From the NCBI GenBank assembly GCA_964645555.1, contig CAZYBP010000028.1, forward strand, positions 1 through 13,038: a stretch of 13,038 nt of DNA, written 5' to 3'. Numbering within the stretch: the first letter of the stretch is position 1; every line of letters begins with the position of its first letter. The notes beneath the pieces are model-generated. The model was not told where the DNA came from. It ran no database searches and saw nothing but the letters and a program-made list of their open reading frames with translations. A program made the position numbers and the translations under genes. Of the stretch, positions 1 through 6,463 are shown piece by piece. This DNA is from 2-02-FULL-38-15 sp964645555 (GTDB lineage Bacteria > Patescibacteriota > Microgenomatia > Daviesbacterales > UBA10151).

Positions 1-128
1 CTTTTTCAGATTTTATTGGCAAAGTGGATAATGTAGACGGAGAAAGAGGCAAAGTGAAAGTGCTGGTGTCTATATTTGGTCGGGAAACACCGGTAGAACT
101 GGACTTTTTGCAAGTTCAGAAAATTTAA
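1..128 (+). CDS. nusG: NusG, C-terminal end (partial, 5' end outside window)
   Basis: Only the last 41 codons are visible, read in the third frame from base 3 to the TAA at 126-128. The peptide ends with a KOW-type domain: a Gly-Lys-Val start, then VDGERGKVKV, then VSIFGRETPVELDF. This is the characteristic C-terminal signature of transcription elongation/antitermination factor NusG. In bacteria this domain contacts NusE (S10) or Rho, while the missing N-terminal domain binds RNA polymerase. The stop lies 4 nt before rplK, and nusG-rplK-rplA is a classic bacterial order, so co-transcription is likely. The start, N-terminal domain and promoter lie outside the window. The identification is strong despite the short length because the IFGRETPVEL block is so conserved. 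Confidence 0.93.
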   Translation, partial: FSDFIGKVDNVDGERGKVKVLVSIFGRETPVELDFLQVQKI

Positions 129-132
129 AAAC

Positions 133-561
133 ATGGCAACAAAAAAGATTAAAACATTCATTAAATTAAATATTCCAGCAGGTACAGCTACTGCCGCTCC
201 TCCTGTAGGACCAGCTTTAGGTCAGCATGGCTTACCGATTATGGAATTTGTCAAAGCCTTTAATGAAAAAACCAAAGAAAAACAAGGCAATATCTTGCCT
301 GTGGTCATTACAGTTTATGAGGACAGAACGTTCTCCTTTATTACCAAAGAGCCTCCAGTAGCAGAGATGATTAAAAAAACTTTAAGCTTAGAAAAAGGTT
401 CAGGCACTGCCTTAAAAGAACCTGTTGGGACATTAACCAAAGCTCAAGTTGAACAAATTGCCAAAGCTAAGATGCCTGATTTGAATGCCAATTCAGTTGA
501 AGCTGCTATGAAAATTGTAGAAGGTACAGCAAGATCAATGGGAGTTAAAATAACAGCATAA
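133..561 (+). CDS. rplK: 50S ribosomal protein L11 (uL11)
   Basis: This 142-residue protein has the normal length of bacterial L11. Residues 1-70 form the N-terminal domain with the proline-rich PAGTATAAPPVGPALGQHG stretch. That stretch belongs to the flexible region which, in known ribosomes, contacts translation GTPases and thiopeptide antibiotics. Residues 75-142 form the C-terminal domain that binds the GTPase-associated region of 23S rRNA. The start ATG comes 4 nt after the nusG stop and gives the canonical N-terminus (MATKKIKTFIKL). No Shine-Dalgarno sequence is visible upstream, so initiation is probably coupled to nusG or leaderless-like. The sequence looks ordinary, with no truncation or missing conserved block. 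Confidence 0.98.
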   Translation: MATKKIKTFIKLNIPAGTATAAPPVGPALGQHGLPIMEFVKAFNEKTKEKQGNILPVVITVYEDRTFSFITKEPPVAEMIKKTLSLEKGSGTALKEPVGTLTKAQVEQIAKAKMPDLNANSVEAAMKIVEGTARSMGVKITA

Positions 562-567
562 CAAATT

Positions 568-1437
568 ATGGGTAAAACAAAAACTAAATTAATAGATGAT
601 TCCTTGCCTCAAGATCAAGAAGTAAAAAAGGAAGCTCCCAAAAGTAAGCCTAAAGATGAGCTGGTGGAAAAACTTAAGGCAGAACTGGGAATTGGCGCTG
701 AAGAACCACAAAGGAAACCTGAACCAAAAACTGTTACTTCAAGTGAAACCAAACAGAAAGAAGAAAAAAAACCTGCAAAGCAAAAAACACAAGCAGAGAA
801 ATCAAAACCGCGCTCTAAAAAATATCAGGAAGCAGTCAAAGATTTAGATAAATCAAAAACCTATCCGCTAACTGAGGCTATAGAACTTACCAAAAAGTTT
901 TCTTACACCAAATTTAACGGCACACTTGAGGCACATATCAATACTCACCATGCAGGTATTAGAGGATTAGTTTCACTACCCTTTGCCACTGGTAAAAAGT
1001 TAACCATATTAGCTTTTGGTAAAGGTGCAGATCAATCAGGTGCTGATTTAGTTGGCGATGAAGCTACCATTGAGGAAGTCTCCAAAGGTAAGATTAATTT
1101 TGATTTGGTGGTAACTACACCTGAATGGATGCCAAAACTTGCTAAAGTTGCAAAGAATTTAGGTCCAAGAGGACTGATGCCAAACCCTAAAAATGGCACT
1201 ATTACAGATGATTTGAAAAAGGCTGTGGGATCCTTCCAGGCCGGCAAAACAGAATTTAAAACAGAATCTAAAGCAGCGGTTATTCATATTGGCTTGGGTA
1301 AATTAAATCAACCTACCCAAGAACTGGCAGCCAATATTAAAACCCTATTTATGACCATTGGTAAAACAAAGGTGAAAAAATTAAGCTTAACTCCCACCAT
1401 GGGACCTTCTGTAAAAGTAGATTTAGCCAGTATTTAA
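568..1437 (+). CDS. rplA: 50S ribosomal protein L1 (uL1) with a long charged N-terminal extension
   Basis: The L1 core runs from about residue 84 (KKYQEAVKDLDKSKTY) to 289 and contains the hallmark LGPRGLMPNPKNGT at 198-211 plus the ending TMGPSVKVD. L1 forms the mobile L1 stalk near the ribosomal E site, binds 23S rRNA, and often represses its own operon. Residues 1-83 are an extra low-complexity tail rich in Lys, Glu, Pro and Gln, probably disordered. Typical L1 proteins are about 230 residues; this one has 289, and its core is slightly short. The start at 568 is the only Met before the core and lies 6 nt after rplK, so the extension is genuinely encoded. No rplJ/rplL follows. The gene ends 5 nt from the convergent epsilon gene. 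Confidence 0.96.
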   Translation: MGKTKTKLIDDSLPQDQEVKKEAPKSKPKDELVEKLKAELGIGAEEPQRKPEPKTVTSSETKQKEEKKPAKQKTQAEKSKPRSKKYQEAVKDLDKSKTYPLTEAIELTKKFSYTKFNGTLEAHINTHHAGIRGLVSLPFATGKKLTILAFGKGADQSGADLVGDEATIEEVSKGKINFDLVVTTPEWMPKLAKVAKNLGPRGLMPNPKNGTITDDLKKAVGSFQAGKTEFKTESKAAVIHIGLGKLNQPTQELAANIKTLFMTIGKTKVKKLSLTPTMGPSVKVDLASI

Positions 1438-1442
1438 TGATT

Positions 1443-1712
1443 TTAATGCAGGGCATCTATTCCTAAAAAGATTTCTACTCTATTAGAAGTTACCCTTAAA
1501 ATTCCAGTATCAACCTTAATCTCTTTAATCTTGTGTTCGTTTTTATAAACCCACAAATAGTCTTTAATAATGGAAATAAAATTGGTATGAAGCGGCCAAA
1601 TATCAAAAGGACCCTCTAGGTTAGAGGAAGAAACTGCATCCACTTCCTCAGAAAAAGATTCCTCATCTGGATTGGTGATTGTTAAGTGTAATTTAGTAGT
1701 ATTAGGATTCAT
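1443..1712 (-). CDS. atpC: F1 ATPase epsilon-like subunit, N-terminal beta-sandwich only
   Basis: This protein has 89 residues against about 130-140 for a usual bacterial epsilon. The visible part matches the N-terminal beta-sandwich: an early KLHLTITNP strand, then LEGPFDIWPLHTNFISIIKDYLWV aligning with the canonical GELGIYPGHAPLLTAI region, and VDTGILRVTSNRVEIFL aligning with the GGILEV...V block. It stops there, so the C-terminal helical hairpin that inhibits ATP hydrolysis in many bacteria is absent. The N-domain normally sits at the foot of gamma and touches the c-ring loops, so a coupling role could be kept while self-inhibition is lost. It is the last gene of the operon, with its start 7 nt after the beta stop and no clear ribosome binding site. 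Sequence similarity is modest, but position and fold pattern agree. Confidence 0.85.
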   Translation of the reverse strand: MNPNTTKLHLTITNPDEESFSEEVDAVSSSNLEGPFDIWPLHTNFISIIKDYLWVYKNEHKIKEIKVDTGILRVTSNRVEIFLGIDALH

Positions 1713-1719
1713 AAATTAT

Positions 1720-3087
1720 CTAGGCTATCTCGTTTGCTCCACCAATATATAAAAACTTACCTGGATCTATCCCGTCATATTTACCACCCACAATTTCACC
1801 TACATCTTTAACAACTTGTCCTAAAGCAACAAATTTGCCTGATCTACCTGTTTGAACCTCTATTACAGAAAGCCCTTGAGTCATATAATTTTTCAAAATC
1901 TTTGCCCTTTTAAAAGCTATTTGATCATCTCCTGACAGCTCGGCTTCCCCAATCAAAGAAACCATTCTTTCCAAAGCCACTGCTTTTTTCAAGAGTGCCT
2001 GAGCCTGCAAAACAGTATCAAAATGTAGTTGTCCTACTATTTCTGAGTTTAAGGCTGAGGACATAGAAGATAAAATATCTACAGCCGGGAATCTTCCTTC
2101 CTGATAAGCAATCCTGGATAAAACAATATTTGAATCAAGATAGGGAAAGACAGATTGCACTCCATAATCTGTTAAATCATCTGAAGGCACATAGATTGCC
2201 TCAAATGACGTTATGTGGTTTTTTTGAGAACAAGAAAGCCGTTCGTGTAGCGAAGCCATTTCAGAGGAAAGAGTTGCCTGATAGCCTCCTTCTGAAGGAA
2301 TATTATTCATTAAAGTTGACAACTCATACCCGGCTTGGGCATAGCGGAAAACATTATCAATAAAAAACAACACATCTTTACCTACCTCATCCCTAAAATA
2401 CTCGGCTACTGCTACCCCGGAAGTAGCAGTCCGGAATCTAACTGCCGGATTTTCTCCCATTTGACCATAAATTAAACAGATATCTTTTAACACACCATTA
2501 TCTTTCATAGTCTCATAAAGCTCTTGACCTTCCCTCGATCTTTCTCCCACTCCGGTAAAAACAGATACACTCTTACCTTCCCCTAAAATAACAATATTAT
2601 GAATAATTTCTGACAATAAAACTGTTTTACCCACTCCGGCTCCCCCAAATAAACCTACTTTTCCACCTTTTAAAATAGGTGCAAAAAAGTCAATCACCTT
2701 AATACCTGTTTCCAAAACAAGCTTGGGGGTATTGATATTGTGATAACTTAACTCATGCTTAAAAATGGTTTTTGTATGTTTACCTGTAAGCTGTTGGCCT
2801 CCGTCTTGTACTTTACCAAAAAGGTCAATTACCCGACCCAAGAGTTCTAGTCCCACCGGAATTCTGATTGATTCTCCAGTATCTACCACCTCTGTTCCTA
2901 CTTTAGGATGATCATTAGAAAGCAGCAAACAATAATATTTACCTTTCCCGGAAGAAACAAAAACCTCCATTTTAATACTTTTATCACTTTCTAACTCCAG
3001 CAAACTGTGAATCTTAGGATTGTGATCTAAAAATTGCACTTCAACTATTTGCTGTTTGATACTAACTATTTTGCCTAAGTTATTCAT
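1720..3087 (-). CDS. atpD: F1 ATPase beta subunit (catalytic), divergent
   Basis: This 455-residue protein is a clear F1 beta, the subunit that carries the catalytic ATP sites. The P-loop GGAGVGKT is at 148-155, the GERSREG segment at 181-187 keeps the catalytic Glu182, and the Walker B strand ends in FFIDN with Asp244. VPSDDLTD lies at 300-307. Hydrolytic chemistry therefore looks intact. Divergences: the adenine-stacking Tyr of the YPAVD motif is Phe333; the DELSEED motif, which couples rotation to gamma, is degraded to AELSGDD at 382-388; and YGQMNEPPGAR has become YGQMGENPAVR. These exceed ordinary variation for a housekeeping ATP synthase and suggest relaxed or altered coupling. The stop is TAG. 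It lies 21 nt after gamma and 7 nt before epsilon. Confidence 0.97.
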   Translation of the reverse strand: MNNLGKIVSIKQQIVEVQFLDHNPKIHSLLELESDKSIKMEVFVSSGKGKYYCLLLSNDHPKVGTEVVDTGESIRIPVGLELLGRVIDLFGKVQDGGQQLTGKHTKTIFKHELSYHNINTPKLVLETGIKVIDFFAPILKGGKVGLFGGAGVGKTVLLSEIIHNIVILGEGKSVSVFTGVGERSREGQELYETMKDNGVLKDICLIYGQMGENPAVRFRTATSGVAVAEYFRDEVGKDVLFFIDNVFRYAQAGYELSTLMNNIPSEGGYQATLSSEMASLHERLSCSQKNHITSFEAIYVPSDDLTDYGVQSVFPYLDSNIVLSRIAYQEGRFPAVDILSSMSSALNSEIVGQLHFDTVLQAQALLKKAVALERMVSLIGEAELSGDDQIAFKRAKILKNYMTQGLSVIEVQTGRSGKFVALGQVVKDVGEIVGGKYDGIDPGKFLYIGGANEIA

Positions 3088-3108
3088 AAAATTTAATCTT
3101 CTATCTTT

Positions 3109-3987
3109 TTATCCCCATAAACTAATTCCTGCTATTGTCTGTTGCTGCTTTTTATTTTGGGTATCTTTGATAGCCCTTAGCTTTAAGTATTTAATATTTT
3201 TGATCTTCTTGTCTATACTAACTATTGCCTGCTCCATTGCATCAATTCTGGAGGCATATCTAGCCAACTGAGTTTCATTGACAGTTTGCTTGAAAGAAGA
3301 AGTAAAAAATTGGGTTTCAAAAAAGTTTAAGATATTTTCCAGACTAGGCTCAAATAGAAAATGAAGGTTCCTCTCTTGTTCTGTAATCCGGTCGTCCAAT
3401 GATTGTTCACCTGTAATTTCCAGAGCTTTTGGGGTTTGATTTAAAACATTAATAAATTGTCCGTAAAAAACTGTTACCTTTTTGTAGTTTAAGATCCTTC
3501 CTACCAATGACTCAAGCTGGGCAAAGGAAACATCATTATCAGGTAGCTCAAAATAAGCATAAGGCCTTTTGTCTACTGCTTCAAATAACTCTTTGCCGAT
3601 TTTACCTACAATCACCACATCTGTTGCCTTTTGTTCTTTAATAAAGCGGGAAAAGGTATCAAAAACTTGATAAACAATGCTACCATACAACCTGGTATTC
3701 GCAGAAATTAAAACTGCTACTGATTTATCATTTTTAGCTAAGGTAGAAAAAGAGGTTACCTCTGTAGTATTTTTCTTCTTTTTAATCAGCTCCAAAATTT
3801 TATTTTTATATGAACCCTTCACGTCCACGAATACATCTGCCAGTCTATCTAAAAAATCCCGGGTTTTTAAAACTGATCTTCTGATCTGTTGCATCTTCAC
3901 AACAGAAATCTGCTCATAAGCCTGAGCCAAAAACCTTAAGCTATTTGCTGCCTCAAAATCTTCTATTAATCTTGATTTTGTTGACAT
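3109..3987 (-). CDS. atpG: F1 ATPase gamma subunit (central rotor shaft)
   Basis: This 292-residue protein has the two terminal helices expected of gamma's coiled coil. N-terminally, KSRLIEDFEAANSLRFLAQA..VVKMQQIRRS aligns with the canonical [26 protein letters not shown] region. C-terminally, NETQLARYASRIDAMEQA aligns with the SEQAARMVAMKAAT region. Between them is an alpha/beta domain (about 85-225) with VAVLISANTRLYGSIV replacing the usual STDRGLCGG. Gamma rotates inside the alpha3-beta3 head and links it to the membrane ring. The start overlaps the end of alpha by 22 nt and gives a normal-length N-terminus, so translational coupling is likely. Overall divergence is high, as is common for gamma, but position between alpha and beta removes most doubt. 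Confidence 0.92.
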   Translation of the reverse strand: MSTKSRLIEDFEAANSLRFLAQAYEQISVVKMQQIRRSVLKTRDFLDRLADVFVDVKGSYKNKILELIKKKKNTTEVTSFSTLAKNDKSVAVLISANTRLYGSIVYQVFDTFSRFIKEQKATDVVIVGKIGKELFEAVDKRPYAYFELPDNDVSFAQLESLVGRILNYKKVTVFYGQFINVLNQTPKALEITGEQSLDDRITEQERNLHFLFEPSLENILNFFETQFFTSSFKQTVNETQLARYASRIDAMEQAIVSIDKKIKNIKYLKLRAIKDTQNKKQQQTIAGISLWG

Positions 3988-5450
3988 AATTTCATAAGAT
4001 CTGCTCTCTTTTTGATTACATTAGCAATCAAACCATCCAAATCTTCTGCTTTAGTAACTTCAGAAAGCAACTTTTGAATACCCAAATGTGAGTACTTGCT
4101 GGCTAAATTGAGCCGGCACTGTGAAACTGAAAGCTTTGGATCATCACCTAAAAAACCTGCCCAAATTAAACCAAATAAGACAACTTCTACATCTGCCGGT
4201 AAAGTGAGACTGTAGGATTGATCAAGAAACTGGGTAATTTTCTCCCCCAATATCAAGGATTGGCGTGTCTCATCAGTCAATTCTGCTCCAAAATGTGAAA
4301 TGTTTTGGGATGTTTCGTATTTGATCAAAAAACCACTGAGAGTATGACTAATAGATCTTTGTAGCTTACTTTGAGTTTGCTTACCTACCCTAGTCACTGA
4401 TAAAGGTACATTAATTGCCGGTCTCCTACCTTTATAGAAGATATTAGAGTCATAAAAAATATGTCCATCAGTTACACCCATTAAATTCGTGGTAATATAA
4501 CCGGTTAAGTCCCCTTCCAAAGTTTCTGCCAAGGGCAAACAGGTAATTGATACTTCACTATCATCTTTACCTATTTTGAAATTACCTGCCCTTTCAAGTA
4601 ATCTGGCATGAGTATAAAAGATATCCCCCGGGTATGAATCACGCCCGGGGAAACGGCGGGCCAAAAGAGCAATCTCCCGGTAAAAACGGGCATGAGTGGA
4701 TAAATCATCCAGTAAAACCAAACTATCCCTACCATTATCCCTAAAATACTCGGCAATAGTCATTGCTGCAAAGGGAGCTAAAAAAATTAAACTGGGCGAA
4801 TCAAAAGAGCTGCTGGCTACTATAACCATGTTTTGTAAAAGCCCTTCTTTTGCAAAATGCTCTTCTAAACCTTTAATCTCGCTTTGTCTTTTACCAATAG
4901 CTGCATAAATTACAACCGGAGGATTATCAGTACAAGTTAGCTGTGCTTTGGTCAAAGATAAAAGCAAAGCACTTTTACCGGTTTTACGGTCTCCTAACAC
5001 TAACTCCCTTTGACCTTTTCCTAAAGGAATCAGAAAATCTACTACATTGATACCGGAATGCAAAGGACTTTTAATCCTAACCCGCTGCCCTATTCCCGGG
5101 GGCCTAACTTCCAAAGGATATTTGGTGGTAGCTTTGTCAAAAGGTTTTTCTTTATCTAAAGGGTTACCTAAAGGATCAATTAGTTTACCTAAAAGCTCTC
5201 TGCCAACTGGTATAGAAAGCTTCTCTCCAGTTAAGGCTACCTTACTTCCCACGCCTATTGAGCCTTTATAAAAAACCAAAATGTCAGCCGCATGATCTTC
5301 CAGGCTATAAATTTCACCTAAATGATTACCCTCAAAAATTACTACTTCATTTAAAAAAGCATTTTTCAGTCCGGTTACCTTGACCAGAGGAAACCGGCTT
5401 TCAGTTACTACTCCTAAATTTTTACCTTTGAAATCAGCAAAACTCTTCAT
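3966..5450 (-). CDS. atpA: F1 ATPase alpha subunit lacking the N-terminal delta-binding segment
   Basis: This 494-residue F1 alpha has the non-catalytic P-loop GDRKTGKS at 153-160, YFRDNGRDSLVLLDDLS with the Walker B aspartates at 248-249, FPGRDSYPGD at 267-276, and the arginine finger Arg354 in SVTRVG that completes the beta active site. The N-terminus (MKSFADFKGKNLGVV) starts about 16 residues late relative to E. coli alpha and lacks the amphipathic helix that binds delta there. An in-frame TAA lies only two codons upstream of the ATG, so no longer form can be encoded; the shortening is real. The gene begins 3 nt after the c-like stop and overlaps gamma by 22 nt. It should form the alpha3-beta3 head with the beta product. 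Confidence 0.97.
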   Translation of the reverse strand: MKSFADFKGKNLGVVTESRFPLVKVTGLKNAFLNEVVIFEGNHLGEIYSLEDHAADILVFYKGSIGVGSKVALTGEKLSIPVGRELLGKLIDPLGNPLDKEKPFDKATTKYPLEVRPPGIGQRVRIKSPLHSGINVVDFLIPLGKGQRELVLGDRKTGKSALLLSLTKAQLTCTDNPPVVIYAAIGKRQSEIKGLEEHFAKEGLLQNMVIVASSSFDSPSLIFLAPFAAMTIAEYFRDNGRDSLVLLDDLSTHARFYREIALLARRFPGRDSYPGDIFYTHARLLERAGNFKIGKDDSEVSITCLPLAETLEGDLTGYITTNLMGVTDGHIFYDSNIFYKGRRPAINVPLSVTRVGKQTQSKLQRSISHTLSGFLIKYETSQNISHFGAELTDETRQSLILGEKITQFLDQSYSLTLPADVEVVLFGLIWAGFLGDDPKLSVSQCRLNLASKYSHLGIQKLLSEVTKAEDLDGLIANVIKKRADLMKLCQQNQD

Positions 5451-5453
5451 TGT

Positions 5454-6245
5454 TTAAAATTTTAATATCAGTGACGCTATAAATACTCCTGCTCCTACTA
5501 CTGCTATTGCTAAAGCTATATTTATAGCCATTCCCATTTCAATAATTTTTTGAGCCATGGGGTTTCTACCTAAAGCTTCCAAACCCCGGTTGGCAGTTTT
5601 GCCAAACATAAACAGTCCTGTTCCAATTGAGGCTACAATCACCAGTCCTGCCATAAGATACTTAAATACAGCAGTCGGAGATTCTGTGGCAGCCAAAGCA
5701 GATAAAGAAAAAAAGCCCTGCAAAGAACCGGCCGTGTTAGCTTTTAAACTATTAAAATGGATATTTAAAGAAACAGCAATTTGTCCTACAGTAGCAGACT
5801 CTGGAGAATCAAAACCCTCCAAGGCTGTACCTAACACATAACCAGACTTAGTGGCTTTCATCCCCACGCCAGGCGTATCTGAAGTGGTTATCAAGTCTCC
5901 TTTGACAATACTTCCATTCTTAGTAGACACGTTCACCATAGTTGTACCACTGGAAACCACCGGCTGAGCACCTTCAGCAAATTCTTCCGTTAAAACTATC
6001 GCTGCTTTGGCAGTAATTACCCCCACTATATTAGGATCATAGGCAATTTTGCTTAAAATATAGTTTCTATTTGAAGAGGAAACGATATCACCATCTTTGG
6101 CACTACTGTCAGCAATCGGCTTATAATTGGCTATTGCCAAGGAAGCATCTGAGGTAGCTTCCTCTTGAGCTGAAACAACCTGGGGAACTAAAGTAAAACA
6201 GAAAATACTTAAAACAATCAGGCAGAACTTCATAGCTTTTATCAT
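5454..6245 (-). CDS. atpE: Signal peptide + extracytoplasmic domain fused to an F0 c-subunit-like hairpin without the ion-binding carboxylate
   Basis: This 263-residue protein is far longer than a usual c subunit (about 70-100). Residues 1-26 form a signal peptide ending VSA before Gln27. Residues about 50-165 form a beta-rich, Gly/Ser/Thr-rich domain (VGVITAKAAIVL, VNVSTKNGS, TSDTPGVGMKATKSG). From memory, this resembles the Peptidase_G2-like module found in phage tail and CPR surface proteins; I could not search. Residues 191-263 are a c-subunit helical hairpin with a Gly-containing first helix, a basic loop with Arg227-Asn228-Pro229 in place of Arg-Gln-Pro, and a second helix. The residue 18 positions after the loop Pro, which is Glu/Asp in known c subunits, is Ile247. 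Positive charges in the loop place it in the cytoplasm and the N-domain outside. It is the first gene of the F1 operon. A second Met at residue 5 is an alternative start; neither has a clear ribosome binding site. Confidence 0.85.
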   Translation of the reverse strand: MIKAMKFCLIVLSIFCFTLVPQVVSAQEEATSDASLAIANYKPIADSSAKDGDIVSSSNRNYILSKIAYDPNIVGVITAKAAIVLTEEFAEGAQPVVSSGTTMVNVSTKNGSIVKGDLITTSDTPGVGMKATKSGYVLGTALEGFDSPESATVGQIAVSLNIHFNSLKANTAGSLQGFFSLSALAATESPTAVFKYLMAGLVIVASIGTGLFMFGKTANRGLEALGRNPMAQKIIEMGMAINIALAIAVVGAGVFIASLILKF

Positions 6246-6463
6246 GTCATAATCTTAGCTAGATTTCTAGTATTCGACCTAAGTAAAAAATCAAAGGGCA
6301 AAGATTTAAAATCTCAAATCTTAGATCTCAAATGGCAAATCTACAACTCAAATGTTAAATCTTTAAAAGTTTCAAGATTTTAAGATTTAGTTTTGAGTTT
6401 TGCGATTTGAGTTTTGAGATATTGTTATATAGAAATATGGGTTATGATAAGGTTTGAAATAGA
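6246..6463. other. Intergenic region upstream of the F1-like operon
   Basis: These 218 nt lie between the four-helix-bundle gene and the c-like gene, both on the minus strand, so this is where an operon promoter would sit. The region is very AT-rich. Bases 6325-6420 form the large imperfect palindrome annotated separately. A short perfect inverted repeat, CTAGA-TT-TCTAG, sits at 6259-6270, 14-25 nt before the c-like start, and could be an operator. Another, AAGATTT/AAATCTT, is at 6301-6307 and 6316-6322. I found no convincing -35/-10 pair on the minus strand (the best -10-like strings match only 3-4 of 6 bases) and no U-run terminator. Confidence 0.6.
6325..6420. repeat. Long imperfect AT-rich palindrome
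   Basis: The left arm (6325-6368) and the reverse complement of the right arm (6374-6420) align along most of their length. Shared blocks are ATCTCAAA, CAAATC, ACTCAAA and TAAATCTT. The central loop is about 5 nt (6369-6373). The arms are also internally repetitive, with ATCTCAAAT directly repeated at 6311-6319 and 6325-6333. Transcribed from either strand this would fold into one long weak stem-loop. It could be a MITE-like or CPR intergenic repeat, or a leader/3' hairpin between two minus-strand transcription units. It lacks a GC-rich stem and a T-tract, so it is not a standard intrinsic terminator. Confidence 0.7.

Noticed and set aside
1720..5450. V/A-type or flagellar/type III secretion ATPase instead of F1
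   Set aside because: Separate alpha and beta with F1-specific motifs (GDRKTGKS, GGAGVGKT, SVTRVG), plus gamma and epsilon in F1 order, exclude these families.
5448..5456. Read-through fusion of the c-like protein and alpha (same frame, one codon between stop and start)
   Set aside because: The C-terminus of a c hairpin faces outside while alpha is cytoplasmic, so a fusion would be topologically implausible. The arrangement is useful only for fixing the alpha start.
5454..6245. c-like gene as a decayed pseudogene
   Set aside because: The frame is intact over 263 codons, with signal peptide, docking loop and helix periodicity preserved. It leads a tightly packed operon, so loss of the carboxylate looks selective rather than decay.
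6246..6300. Minus-strand sigma-70 promoter for the F1-like operon
   Set aside because: Candidate -10 strings match only 3-4 of 6 bases and lack a well-spaced -35; in such AT-rich DNA these arise by chance.
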